Part shown: piece after piece, positions 24,475 to 35,946 of the stretch
How the letters are laid out: every line of letters begins with the position of its first letter
Position numbering within the stretch: the stretch's first letter is position 1
Notes under the pieces: generated by a model
Databases searched by the model: none
Told to the model about the DNA's origin: nothing
Seen by the model: only the letters and a program-made list of their open reading frames with translations
Made by a program: the position numbers and the translations under genes
Assembly: GCA_902806565.1 (NCBI GenBank)
Contig: CADCXA010000010.1
Span: 615,392 to 679,391 of the forward strand
Origin: Hypoxylon rubiginosum
Taxonomy: Eukaryota; Ascomycota; Sordariomycetes; Xylariales; Hypoxylaceae
Length of the DNA: 64,000 nucleotides
Direction of reading: 5' to 3'

Positions 24475-24951
24475 ATGTTAAATAAGATGAAGCATAAGGC
24501 AAAGATCTCTTATATGTTTCCATCACTTCACCATGACGTCTCGAAAGCCGTCTCTAGCGATATCTCCAAACCATGGTTCAACAAACAAAGCGACAGAACT
24601 GACAACAACGAATATTCGTCTCATGTGATGGGCAAGTTCAAATGCGACAACGGCGGCTGCTCCAACCATGGCTGGAGCAGCAAGAAGGTGGCCATACTGA
24701 TCAGGGGATTCTCCGGAAATGGATATAACGCTATTGTGTTTAATCAGCGCTGTCAGTCTTGCAACAAACTCGGCACCTTAACGCTTGACGAAACCTCATA
24801 TGTTGAACGAGTTACGTATCGGCTCAAGAAGTGGGCGGGTGTTAAGGTGCAGGAACAGCACTATGTTGGCAGAAGGGGGTCACCACATAAGGAGGATCTC
24901 TGTGAAGGTTGTAGAAGTGGTCATTGTCAGGTTCGGAAGCAAGTATTTTAG
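24475..24951 (+). CDS. zf-3CxxC domain protein
   Basis: Single ORF of 158 residues with an ATG. After a polar N-terminus (MFPSLHHDVSK) come the features of the fungal 3CxxC-type zinc finger family, related to receptor-transporting proteins: MGKFKCDNGGCSNHGWSSKK, VAILIRGFSGNGYNAIVFNQ, RCQSCNKLG, and a final HKEDLCEGCRSGHC. Three CxxC pairs are visible (CQSC, CEGC and the CDNGGC variant). The central SYVERVTYRLKKW segment also fits. The function of the fungal family is unknown. Length is normal and no break is seen. Confidence 0.82.
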   Translation: MLNKMKHKAKISYMFPSLHHDVSKAVSSDISKPWFNKQSDRTDNNEYSSHVMGKFKCDNGGCSNHGWSSKKVAILIRGFSGNGYNAIVFNQRCQSCNKLGTLTLDETSYVERVTYRLKKWAGVKVQEQHYVGRRGSPHKEDLCEGCRSGHCQVRKQVF

Positions 24952-25563
24952 TCCGTTGTCCGTGAGGTCGGCAATTTCGCAGTTGACCTCCTTGCTAAGT
25001 TCCATATTAAATAAGCCCAATGGGCGGGGGTGTTAAGCTACCAGGCTGGTGCACGTCAACGCCGCGAACATCATCGACGCTTCACCGCTTGGGGGGCTGC
25101 AGTCTGTAGTAAACCGGCCACTGAACCGTACGAAGGGGGGGGATAAGAAGGCGCCGGTACCTAGGTATTGATAGACGTGTACCTAGGTACTTAACCGTCT
25201 CGAAAACGTGGTCGCATTATGGTCATTTAAATAGACTGTAACACAAACTACCTGTAGTGCTTGGTGTAACCGTAATTTAAGTGACATGTTGTATATGGCC
25301 ATCCACCTATGGTTACCACCGCTCAATCCAGGGCCGCGACAGGACGGCCAGCCGCCTACGTAGAGGAGAATAATAGATAAGGGCCTACGATCATCGGGAC
25401 ACTTGCAAAAAGTTCGACCATTCAGCCAAACGTAGCTGCCTCCAAACTATTACCTTGAAATACCTGACTTGACAGCACAAATACTACAGCATGCGGTGGC
25501 GATTTTCAAATGGGGGGGTATGCTATATCCATTCCTCACATCATCCAACTGCAGACAAGGTTA
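24952..25563. other. Intergenic
   Basis: No gene supported. Contains two TACCTAGGTA palindromes near 25158-25190 and a G-rich patch near 25134-25142. An ATG-lacking plus ORF continues over the HNH gene and is a shadow. Confidence 0.45.
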
Positions 25564-26803
25564 CTACCCAGCTACACTCCCTAATCGAAGCTTCAATATG
25601 CGGTCCAGCTCGGTAGACCCATCCGCCTGTATGCCTTTCTCATCCATATCCCGGAGCAACCTGTCGATGTATTCTCCTGCTGCTGATAGGTGGAGAATAT
25701 GCGCAATAGCACGATGGACGGCTAGAAGTCGGGGTGAGGGAGGATCAATTGTTCGGGTAGCGGTAAGATGAAGCGTGCGAGTGATAGGAAGGACCGGGTC
25801 CCGAATGGCGTATCGAGGGAGAAACGAGTCAATCCGGTAGGTATGTTGGTCGGCTGAAACCGGTTCAAAGAAGATCTTGAAGTCGCCAAAAAGATCATGG
25901 AGACCGTGAGTGAGGGTGATAGCGTTGCGCGGCCGGTCAATCTCGACGCCTTCAATGAGATGTGCAAGTCCAGTATCAAACATGTTGAGAACCGCAAGCG
26001 CGGCTTGTTGGGATGGATCCTAAAAGAGTTTTAGCTTAAGAGTATGTTTGTAGGGTAACGAGATATACCAGTTGGGAGCTTGCGTTGGCCTTTGTTAAGG
26101 AATGTGGAAGAATATGAGCTACCTCTAGGGCATCAAATGGCTTCAGATCTTCCATTAGCAAAGTCCCGTCATTATCTTGAGCGTCATCACCATCACGACT
26201 GAGGCGGCTGATTGCTTCACGCTGGTCAAACTTTTGTGATATTACGCAACGATGGCGGTCGCGCACAAGACAATCACCCCGCAGCGCTGATACTCGAGCT
26301 GGTGTTCCTACGAAAGCCGCCGCCCCTTGTACGTCCCCGAATGCGGATCGGAAGGTCGGGGTGGGCTGCGGCGTCTTTTTGGTAGAGGCTTCCACTAGGG
26401 AATGTTAGCGAAGAGACGACGCAGGCATTTCATATACAAAACCTTACAGGGCAGAAAGAAGTTATCCAGAAGATGGTCCGCGAAGCCAAAAAAATATCAG
26501 GCGCAGCTCCTCGAAATCGATGCTTTGATTGTCGTCGTCCATGGAGAGTGCCATGGCTCGAAAAAAGGCCCGCAACAGGTTATCGCGGGATTCTTCCGAC
26601 AGCGCATATTCGTAGGTGAATCGGACAAGTTGAGGGCGCTTATACGGACTGCCATCGCTATTGTTACTGGTCTCGAAATGCTCGATGATGCGATAAAACC
26701 TGCACTTGGCGACGATGCGCTGGGTTGTCTCTAAGGGCGGCTCCGCAGAGAAATTAATAACGCCTTCGAGGGAGGACTGATGGCGGTAAAGCGGTAATGC
26801 CAT
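25564..26803 (-). pseudogene. HNH_2 endonuclease-type protein, one frameshift
   Basis: Three exons on the minus strand: 26803-26448, 26394-26069 and 26019-25564. The 53-bp and 49-bp introns have GTAAGG and GTATAT donors and TAG acceptors. Exon 2 holds the HNH core (LRGDCLVRDRHRCVIS, FDALEVAHILPHSL). Exon 3 continues the typical fungal pattern (MFDTGLAHLIEGVEIDRPRN, AITLTHGLHDLFGDF). Exon 1 is the usual upstream helical region. The spliced length is 1138, one base more than a multiple of three. The extra base maps to an A7 run at 26488-26494 (T7 in sense). Read with T6, the frame joins to GFADHLLDNFFLP. Either a single-base pseudogenising indel or a sequencing error. Neighbours give no operon-like clue. 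Confidence 0.75.
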
Positions 26804-27082
26804 CTTGTTTTACGCTAGAAACCGGAGGAGCAGAAAATATTAGAATAAAAGATGGTAACAGTAATATCGTGAACGGAGGGGGAAACGTGGTGACCTTGAT
26901 TAAAATGATTAAAAGGGGGTTTGATTAAAGATGGGTAAGGGGAGTTATATATCCCTGCGGGGACCCTGATTCCCCTCTTAGAAGTGGGAGATGATCTGCA
27001 ATGCGGGGTTCTTTCCTAGGTGAAATCAAGATGCAGCTCCCTACTTGCACAGTTTATTTGCTTAACTTGATTAGCTTAAAGC

Positions 27083-28660
27083 TTGTTGCAAATGTTGCTA
27101 GTTTCGTTAATGATGCAGGAACTAGACTCTAGGCTCCGCATGACCCAGTTCAGGCATAACCAATTGGAAGCTATCCATGCCACGCTCGCCGGGAAAGACG
27201 TTTTTGTGCTGATGCCGACCGGAGGTGGCAAGTCGCTCTGCTACCAACTTCCCGCCGTTATCCAAAGCGGCAAAACGCGTGGGATCACACTCGTTGTCTC
27301 TCCACTTATCAGCTTGATGCAAGACTAGATGGAACATCTTAGAGAATTTGGTATCCAGGCTGCCACTTTGCACGGCGAGACCAAACCAGAAGATCGAGAC
27401 TATATTGTGGCAACTTTTCGGACTCCCCATCCGGAGCGCCAGCTTAGCCTTCTGTACGTCACCCCTGAGATGATGAGAAAGAGTGAATCTTTCCAACGCT
27501 GCCTCGAAACGTTATCCCATAACAAGAAACTAACTCGCCTTGTTGTTGACGAGGCACATTGCGTGAGCCAGTAGAGCCACGACTTCCGCCCCGACTATAA
27601 GGTTTTAGGCAATTTCAGAAAAGAATTTCCCCATATTGGCTCTGACGGCTACGGCGACCAGGAACGTCATTACCAATGTCAAAAGTCATTTAGGCATGGA
27701 GGATTACGAAACCTTCTCCCAAAGCCTCAACCGCCCTAACCTATATTACGAAATTCTGAAAAAAGACAAAAACACGGCGAGGGACGTTGCCGACTTGATT
27801 ATGCGAAAATACCAAGGAAAAGCCGGTATCGTATATACGCTCTCAAGGAAATCCACAGAAAAGATCGCGATAATACTGCAAGAATTTGGCATTGCGGCCT
27901 CCTATTACCATGCTGCTGTGGAGGCCGAGAAAAAGGTTACAATACAGAAAGAGTGGCAAGAGGGAAGCATTCAGGTCATTGTCGCCACGATTGCTTTCGG
28001 CATGGGAATCGACAAGCCCAATGTGCGTTTCGTCATTCACGAGTCGATACCGAAAAGCCTAGAAGGGTATTACCAAGAAACAGGCCGTGCCGGCTGCGAT
28101 GGGAGACCGTCGGAATGCTACCTATACTTCAGCGGCAGCAACGTCTTCGCCCTTCGAAACCTAATCCGGGATGGTGATGGCAGTGAGCAATAGAAAGCGA
28201 GGCAGGGTAATTTATTAGAAAAGGCTATCGCCTTTTGCCGGAATTAGATTGATTATCGCCGAGTGGAAATCCTCCGGTACTTTGAAGAATTGCTTTCCGC
28301 AGCCGAATGCGGCGTGACATGCGACAACTGTAAAGCGAATGATAAGTGCGAGATGCAGTAGGATTTTACAAAGTACACTATAGCGATATTAATGCTTATA
28401 AGATATTGTGGGAGGCTCACATCAAATCAATGTGTCAATTTTCTACTAGGAAGGAAGGCAAATATGGAAAGGGAAGGGCTCGAGCAGTACTACGGCATGG
28501 TTAAGCATATTACCAAGGACGACATGCATCAAATATTTAATAAATTAGCCACTGGCGGCGCCTTAACTAAAAACAACATTACTCATCACACCAGCCAAAT
28601 AGCTATCCAATATTTTCAAGTACGTTGGCTTTATAATAGCTCTTAGGTTATTACGTTAAT
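27083..28660 (+). pseudogene. RecQ-family helicase, five TAG stops
   Basis: Helicase motifs appear in order: motif 0/I ([31 protein letters not shown]), Ia ([11 protein letters not shown]), II (VVDEAHCVSQ), III (ALTATATRN), IV (GIVYTLSRKSTEKI), V (VIVATIAFGMGIDKPNVRF), VI (YYQETGRAGCDG), then the zinc-binding/RQC region (CGVTCDNCKAND, GMVKHITKDDMHQIFNKL). In-frame stops, all TAG, are at 27326, 27572, 28191, 28245 and 28359. A one-base frame change lies near 27630. At 27572 TAG-AGC replaces the expected TGG-GGC, two G-to-A changes. The N-terminal region before motif 0 is missing. RecQ enzymes unwind DNA 3' to 5' in recombination, and fungal telomere-linked helicases belong to this group. This copy is dead. 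A possible further tail (28759-28971) is unclear. Confidence 0.85.
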
Positions 28661-29232
28661 CCTGCTTATAGCTCGGCCCTAATGCACATGCTCTCCTCTC
28701 CGGAGAGCAGAGCTTCGCGATGGTTACGAGAACTAGAAGCGATAGCTAAGCTGCGTTATTGGCGATAGAGGAGCTAGCGGGCAAACCTATCCCCACATAT
28801 CGACGCGTCCGATTTGTCCTCCCTGCAGAAAGCTGGGAAGACTATGACAGCAATGGAGGCAAAACATCCAAATATTTCTCTTGCACCACAACACATTCTG
28901 GGCCGCCTTCAATAGTGTCTAAGTACTTTATAAAGAGCGACGCCGAGGAGGCACGGCCGCGAAAGAATTGAGACGAGACATTTGGGTCATTGATCTTTGT
29001 TAAGCGAGCTGTTCTGTGCTAATTTGATCTCCTAGCCAGGTCAGCCCTCGTAGCCACTTCTCTGCTGGTACTCCTTGCTTTGGCGTGCGCAGTAGCATAT
29101 AATAGGGAATGGGGTGCTTCATCTATGGCTAGACTCTTCGCTATACGTATCATTGCGGTCCTACAGAGAAATGAATAACGCCCTCGGGGAATGATCGCCG
29201 GTGTTGAGGAACCGACGCCACCTCGGCTGAAG

Positions 29233-29874
29233 CTAGAAGCCAGAGGGATTGAAGTTCCAGGTGTATAGAATTACTACCTTGGTGAGGTGTACCCATGAAG
29301 AAAGTCCCGCACGCTGAAGTCTTGACCGATCGATATTCATACCGCGCACCTCAAGCGGCGTTGGAATGGATAAGGGCCCAGCCAAGTCAAAGCTTAACGG
29401 CACCCTAAGCGACAAGATACCAATCCAAGATATAAACATCTTGAAGCACCTTCGGAACGCTAGCCGAATCTCTCAATATGGGCGATGGGTTAGGTTGCGG
29501 TCGGCCTTGAGATCCGGGCAATACCTCCCAAAAGCAGCACCGGACCAGAAGGTCCAATTCCGTATCATCCGGTCCTCGAGATCGGCATCTGTAACTAGAA
29601 GATCCCGTCTGTGAGAGGTCTTATATAAGAGGGAATGACGCCAGTTCTCGAGACGATGCTCGTGAAAGAAAGCTCGCACGGACTCGATGACATGTACACC
29701 CCCTGCGAGGCGGTATGAGAGTGGTGGCGTATGGGCTACTATGAAACCGAACATATCATTCCGGAGCCCTTCGTGTTCGAGAGTAACAGAAAGTTCTGCC
29801 TTGACGGATTCAGCCCGCTCTACGCAGCTGTCGTCGTCCGTGCACATCGCCTTAGGCGTGGTACCTGCCTGCAT
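29233..29874 (-). pseudogene. Unknown ORF split by one TGA
   Basis: Two minus-strand ORFs, 29874-29473 and 29439-29233, lie in the same frame and are separated by only one TGA at 29473-29475. Together they would give about 213 residues starting at an ATG. Sequence around the stop (LKADRNLTHRPY, stop, EIRLAFRRCFK) reads as continuous protein. No domain is recognised; a mixed helical region (ESVRAFFHEHRLENWRHSLL) and an aromatic stretch (RNWTFWSGAAFGRY) are visible. The stop may derive from CGA by a C-to-T change. It could be a real gene with a recent nonsense mutation or the relic of an accessory gene. Confidence 0.45.
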
Positions 29875-31043
29875 GTTGATCGGTGTAGTTCACTTGGTCT
29901 CTATGTTTATGAGACTGTTGCGTCTTCTCCTAGGTTAGGTCTTGTACGTTCCCTGCTGTAGGTCTCTTGCTTGTGGAGGACCTCTGGACGCTGCTAATGT
30001 AACTTATCATAGCACGGCATTGCATGGCCATATTCTCTTCTTCGGCAGGGGTGTTTATATTTTTGTCGGAACATGTCTGAATGCTACGCTAAGGTCTCCC
30101 CGGAGTACCGCTACGTGATGAATTTCGCGACGGGCCTGGGAGGGTGGGGAAAAGGGGGGCCGGGTTCTACGGTATTGGGTGAGGGTGGAGTCGTTCATTA
30201 GATGGAGCGTACTGCTAAGGTTAAATAGAAACGATATGATATAGGCATAATTTGTCAGGGGAATTCTAGTATATCTGTGCCCAGAAATACGAGTCATGAT
30301 TCGCCATAATTCCACTCTCGTAGCAACTATGAGCTTAGCAGTCTGTCTTCTAGGTTTGGTAAGAGATACCCCTTAGCTACGACAGGGTCTCATTCCAGAC
30401 AGACCTCGATCTCATACAAGTGTAATTCCCTGTCCTTGATTACTGGCCCAACCCTCACGAAATGCAACGTGCTACCATATTAAGCAAATCCTATAAGGAT
30501 CGTGGCCGCCTCTGTATCCAACGCCAGGCACACCAGGAGTTAGCCTTGGTGTTCACGTGTAGCGATTTCTACTGTCGGATAGGCCAGGATCAGTTAGTTT
30601 GACGGTCCGCCTCGTATAGGAACGAATAAGATGAGTGCCCTTTATGTACCAACGCTTCCTCATCCTAGAAACCCCCCCTTTTTGATACCTATTACTGGGT
30701 TTTCAGGATGAATCAGACATCACTGTACAGTTAAACATAACCCCCCCTCGCCGCGCAGTACATTAATCCTATCTCGGAGGTTGAGGAGACCGACGAGAAT
30801 AGATGTTTGTTATATTGAAATACATAGCCCTCCGCCCGCCCTGATCTTACGCGGAAGCTTGGCCAGGTACGGTGCGTTATACGGCTCGTAGACTTATGTA
30901 GTGGATATCTTGGACATACGTATGAAGTGAGAAGGAGTTCTTGTTTTTGGTGCATAAGATTGAATATATAGATTTGATTATAGATACATTGTTTTGCGTT
31001 TTCCTCACGCTCTTATCCGTTCCTTATTGCCAGTAATACCTAC
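29875..31043. other. Intergenic
   Basis: No gene supported in about 1.2 kb. Short ORFs here have no motifs and no convincing starts. Confidence 0.45.
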
Positions 31044-32360
31044 TTATGAACCCGCCTGCTTCCCTAACCTTTGCACGGCGACTTGTAGGCCAGTCGGTCG
31101 CAGGATTAAACTCGGATTCCCGACAGAAAAGGGCTCCGCAACATACAAGAACCGATAGTGACGAACCATCTCTACTACGATCGTCTTTATCTCGAGCAGG
31201 GCAAACGAGCGACCAATACAGATGCAGGGTCCGTTGGAGAAGGCCTCGAAGGCGTAGGGAGAATACTGATCGCCAGTTAGGCGGTTCCATCGGGAGAGGT
31301 CTACCACGTCCACGTCCTCGCCCCAAATGTGCGGGTTCCGCATCGCGACGGACGGGACCATCTCGACGGTGGTCCTCTTGGGAACGAAAACGCCGTCCAA
31401 GTTCACGTCGACTGCGTCTTCTCTGTATATCAGGGTAGCCGTGTGGTCAGGAAGTTAGAAAAACCCAACCAAAGATAGAGGTGGTAGGGAAACCCAACCG
31501 GGTGAGTAAAGACGGAGTATCTCTTTCACAAAGCCATTTAGGTATGGGAGGCTGTCCAGTTCAGCCACGGTAGGATCGAGAGCATCTGGGAGTAACTCTA
31601 TAATTTCCGTACGGAGCTTCGACTGGATATCCTGCTTCGTCGCTAGGACGTATACGCTCCAGGCGAGCGCCATGGCGGATGTCTCGTGTCCGGCTACCAT
31701 GAACTGTAGAAGTTATATTCCGCCCCACGCGTGGATTAGCACAACCAGGACTAGGCTTTCATCGTCCTCTCTCGGGGAAAAGGACAGAAAGACAACTTAC
31801 ATGTCCTACCAACTCATCCTCGGAGATCCCCTCGGCAAGGCCTCCAGGTCTGCTTTCGATCACCAAGTAGGTCAAAAGGTCGGGCGATTCCCCTTTAGCC
31901 TGCGCATCACCCGTGACAGGTTCGGAAAGCGCGCAATACCGATCGCGGACGAGCCCAGTCAAGACGTCTCGGAGCCAGGTCGTAGCGAAGAGGAAGTTAC
32001 GATTCGCTTGGACGGGAATCCACCGTGTTGGGACGAAAGCGTTATCCCACAGCAGTACCTTGCCAGCAAAGCGTTGGGCGAAGAGCGTATCGTAGGCTTG
32101 GTGGAAGGTATGCCCGTTACCGGGACCCGAGTTTGCGCCGGGTGGGTAGGCTGATGTCGTAACTCGTAGCAGTTCGTCTGCAGCAAGGCCTTGTGCGCTT
32201 GGATGCTGTTGACGACGAGCACCTCGCTGTTCGCAAACGAGAGATACCGGATGACGGGCGCGTCCGGATTTTCCCGCATCCACTGAATGTAGAGAGACGT
32301 CGGCGTGTCCGCCCAGAGCAGGCGGGGAGCCTGTCCGAAGAAGAAGTGGTTATCCTACAT
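31044..32360 (-). pseudogene. Cytochrome P450 with internal deletion
   Basis: Reading leftward: an N-terminal exon without its membrane anchor (GQAPRLLWADTPTSLYIQW, VVNSIQAHKALLQTNCYEL), then directly sequence from the middle of the protein (AYDTLFAQRFAGKV, DELVGH), an intron at 31704-31800 (GTAAGT donor, CAG acceptor), helix I (FMVAGHETSAMALAWS), the ExxR region (KEILRLYSPG) and the heme loop (FSNGPCICIGRSFA). Roughly 100-130 residues between the N-terminal exon and AYDTLF are missing. A stop (31455-31457) follows a partial duplication of GGTTGGGTTT. The heme-loop Arg of FxxGxRxCxG is Cys, consistent with CGC to TGC. Fungal P450s of this type oxidise secondary metabolites or xenobiotics; no substrate can be inferred. 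Inactive. Confidence 0.75.
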
Positions 32361-32629
32361 TTTCATTATGTTGGTGTTAGATAGCGACCTCGGGGATATG
32401 GACTGGGTGGACAGGCCTACCGTCGGGCCGGGGAGGTGTATATGTGATACAGCAAGATTCGGTAGCATTTCAAAGCGAGATACTGAAGTAGAAATAGGGA
32501 GACAGCATTCCATATCGCGAATAGCCATGCTTCTGTGCTCAGAACGGTTACATTCGGTTGGACTGGAACTAGCTAACTCCGTAACGACGACCTCAGGTAC
32601 GGTATCAGTTGCAATAGCTAATATATCTT

Positions 32630-34606
32630 ACTATTGGTCTGTACCTTGAAGGTAATTAAGAAGTTGTTCAATTTAGCGACCGAAATTGTCGAGTTCTCAT
32701 AGCAGATACAAGCGCCGTAGGGTTTCAACATATCGTTACCGATTAGAATGTTGGGTTTGGTGAATTCCATGATGGTAGGTCCCTCTGCGTCATGTCCGCG
32801 TAGATAAAAGGTGAATCTAGCCCATTCGGAGGTAGGAACGGTCTCCTTGCTGATTCCACGCAGGCCACCTTTCTTTTACAATTGAATGCTTAAGGGTATT
32901 GAGATACTTGCGTCCGATGATGGTTCCTCCTATGCCAGGATCAATACCAATTTCTGTTTCGTTTGCTCCGCGTGGTGAGTTGATGGCCATCACTCGTAGA
33001 TGTGTGAATTTAGAGAGAGAGTGGTGGTATCATTGAGATCAACGAATCCGATAGGTGCCCTTTTGAGAATAGGACTGTCAGAGGATTGCTGATTTTCGCG
33101 AAGGTTAAGACTGAAGCGAGCTGAGGCTTGGGCTGTTGAACGCCTACTATGGCATTCTCGCATTCTTCCAAGTGTCGAAATAGAGCATTTCGCGAGGGAC
33201 ATACGTGATGACAGTAGCCACATATACGTCGATCAGGACTCGATGGTGAACGAGTGTCTTGAACAACTTGCTTATGGGGCTGGCAATATCGACGATGATC
33301 ATAAAGTTCCCTTTGAGACTCAAATAGCCAGTTGCAAGTGTGACAAGCCAGGGCACAGTCAGAAGTGTAGTAAATTAGGTCATTATCAGAGTTAGAAGAT
33401 CCTTCGAAAGCTTTTTCGTCGTCCTTTTCGTCTTCGGCGAAGTAGACTCGCTCCTAGCCCTTGCCCTTGCCACAGATCTGTCACGGTGCTTGTCTCGTTG
33501 ATCATTTCGTGAATCGTCTCGTTTATCAGATCGGTAGGTGTCACGGTATTGCTTCTGATCTTGTTTGCAATAGTCATGTTTGGACGAGGGATCGCGGCTG
33601 TCGCGTTGTCGGTTTGATGATCGACCGCGACGATCACGTCTGGATTGTCTGTTATTAAACCTCTACTTCTCGTACCTATATTTCTATTTGTAGGAAGAGT
33701 AATTGTCACGAGACTTCAAATTAGCAATACTTGGGTATTTCTGCCTTGCTACAGCTAGAAGTGTAGCTTTGGCCTTTATAATGAATTCATTGTAAGTAGT
33801 CTCCTTCTCGAGCAATGTCGCCAAGCGTGAGATCCGTCTCCTGGAACTGTCTTGTAGCCAGTGAAGGATCAGGCTTAAATCGGGAGACAAGAGCATCGAT
33901 CATGAATTCAAGACCTTCGCCACGCAACCGAATCCTAATAGTACCGTTGAGTTCACCGGTCCACCAATTAAGAGCTGACCCTGCCATCAGTCTAGACCAC
34001 AGGGATTTAATCATCTTCTCATTGGCATGATCGGTATCATCTTCGGCCAATGACATCAGGCATTTTTCGTAGAGGCGGGCGTCTGTAAAGACGGTTATCT
34101 TGTCTTCATGAAGAACGCCTTCGTGCTCTGTATCATAATGGCTAGGATTGAAGACGCCTATATCGATGCGTCGTAGTTTGGACTCCATCTTGCGGTCCTT
34201 GAAGGAAATAGAGGGTACAGATGATGAAGCAGTTGGTGCTGCTGTAGGAGACACTGGCTCTCCAGGCAGAAGCAGAATTGAGTACTGTACCTGGTAGTAT
34301 CGCTAGCTTGGTGCGCTGATACTTTACAAATGCTGTAAACTTGGCTAATTTGCAAGGTTGGATTAATTGATCTTGCTCGGTGAGTCGTTCGTTGAGGTTT
34401 GAAAAATTCGAGGAGAGGTCAGTAGCAACGTCAAGGATAGTCTGATAAGGGCTATTGTAGATCTTGTCGGTCGTGAAGTCAAGGTATTGAATCGTAGTCA
34501 CGGAGCTATCGATAGTCGAGTGACGTTGAAGATCGTCGTCTAAAAGAGCAACTTCTCCGTGGTCTGAACTGACTGTCTTGGTTATTTGATTGTTCACCAG
34601 ATTCAC
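32630..34606 (-). mobile_element. Truncated LTR-retrotransposon gag-protease
   Basis: Minus-strand frames carry a gag region (34606-33787; ALNWWTGELNG, FMIDALVSRFKPDP, ATRQFQETDLTLGDIA), a basic linker (33709-33392; RRRRKGRRKSFRRIF) and, near 33000-32640, a retroviral-type aspartyl protease pattern (IGIDPGIGGTIIGRKYL, then KPNILIGNDMLKPYGA). Frame changes occur throughout. Reverse transcriptase, RNase H and integrase are missing, and the P450 relic begins about 270 bases further on. No LTR pair could be recognised. Gag and protease style fits the Ty3 class; this is inference. Confidence 0.65.
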
Positions 34607-35946
34607 AGGCAGGTACGTCGTCTTCCTGCTGTCGACGTGATGCTGAGCGAGTTACAGGACCGCCAGTCATAACAATGAGGGAATCAAATATCTGTTAGTG
34701 GAATGAATAAGGTGCTATTGGTGTCTTCGGTTAAGCTCGCCCCGCATGGCCATTTCAATATGATTAGGTCAGTAATTACGTGATAATCACGTGACACATT
34801 CCTAATGCACATCACCAAGCGTGCGAAGCGTGAAGTCTTTCAGAACGCTGCTGATATAAGATTATCGTTACTAATAGTAGATTAAGAAACCATAATTGCT
34901 AAACTTATTACTATTTACCTTAGATATTATTAAAAAGAAAAGTCATTGATATTGTAGCTTAATCTTTTTCAAGTCCTATTTGACACTTGGATAACGTGGG
35001 CGTTAAGTACCTAGGTACCTACCTAGGTACATAAGGTAGTGAGGTACCTGGCAGGCGCTTTAGGTACCTAAGTACCTCCTATGTAGGAGGCCACGATGGG
35101 TTAAGCTGCTGACTTGTCTCAACCCACGCAAGTAACCATAATTCATAAGTCCGATATAAGTATTCTTAATTCATGCTTGAGGCGCTCGTCGCTTGTCATT
35201 TGTGTCTTCTGCAGCGCGAGTGGATCTAATCAGAAGTGTCAGATTACGTGTGTATTCAACTAGCTGCGTGGCCCGTCCTTCGGCCGGGGGACTATCGCGA
35301 GCTTCCTTTACCCACAGATGAGTCTGAGCTTTCAAAGGCTCTGATTGGCTAGCCACACCTCAGCGCACGTCCGATGAATTCTTTGTAGAATCAATTATTC
35401 TATTCCACCACAGCTTAAAAAGATTAATAATTGGTATAGCTCGATAGAGCTCGTTTTGCGTGACCTTTCTATACTATTTGCATTATTTTTAGACCTGGTG
35501 CGATAGAACCGCAAAGGAAAAGGTCGAAAAGTGCGGGGCGATTCTAAGTATCTGATTGGCCGGTGAAATTGTGGCAGTACTAATGAAATAAAGAGAAGTT
35601 GAAGTTGATTAGGGGGTCAATTCTGTGTATTCGACTTGTGTACCTTCCTAAATAACGTGTTCTCGCGATGCGCAGGACCTAAAAGGTAGGTCCTCCAGAA
35701 TAGCCTCTATTATCTAACAAGAAGAGGGGGCATGGGTCTGTTCAACCCGCGCAAGTAAAAATTACTATAAAGTTAAATAGGTATATATATTAGGTATGTA
35801 GGTAGGTAGTTCTTAGTTACTTCGCTGGGTTTGCCTGTTTCGCTAATCAATGCCCTGTATTGCCCGAAGGGCACGGGGATATAACAGCTACCTATCTAAG
35901 TACATAGTAATAGCATAGTCCAAGGTTAGCCGCAACTGCTAATACC
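34607..35946. other. Intergenic, rich in GGTACCTA palindromes
   Basis: No gene supported. Palindrome-rich DNA near 35008-35090 has several overlapping TACCTAGGTA and GGTACCTA units. The motif CAACCCRCGCAAGTAA occurs near 35125 and 35739, at the first site preceded by TGGGTTAAGC so that TGGGTT and AACCCA could pair. The region may contain worn repeat ends. Confidence 0.45.

Noticed and set aside
33301..33390. Plus-strand zinc-knuckle-like peptide CKCDKPGHSQKC
   Set aside because: Spacing does not fit CCHC, there is a stop just upstream, and the gag frames run on the opposite strand.
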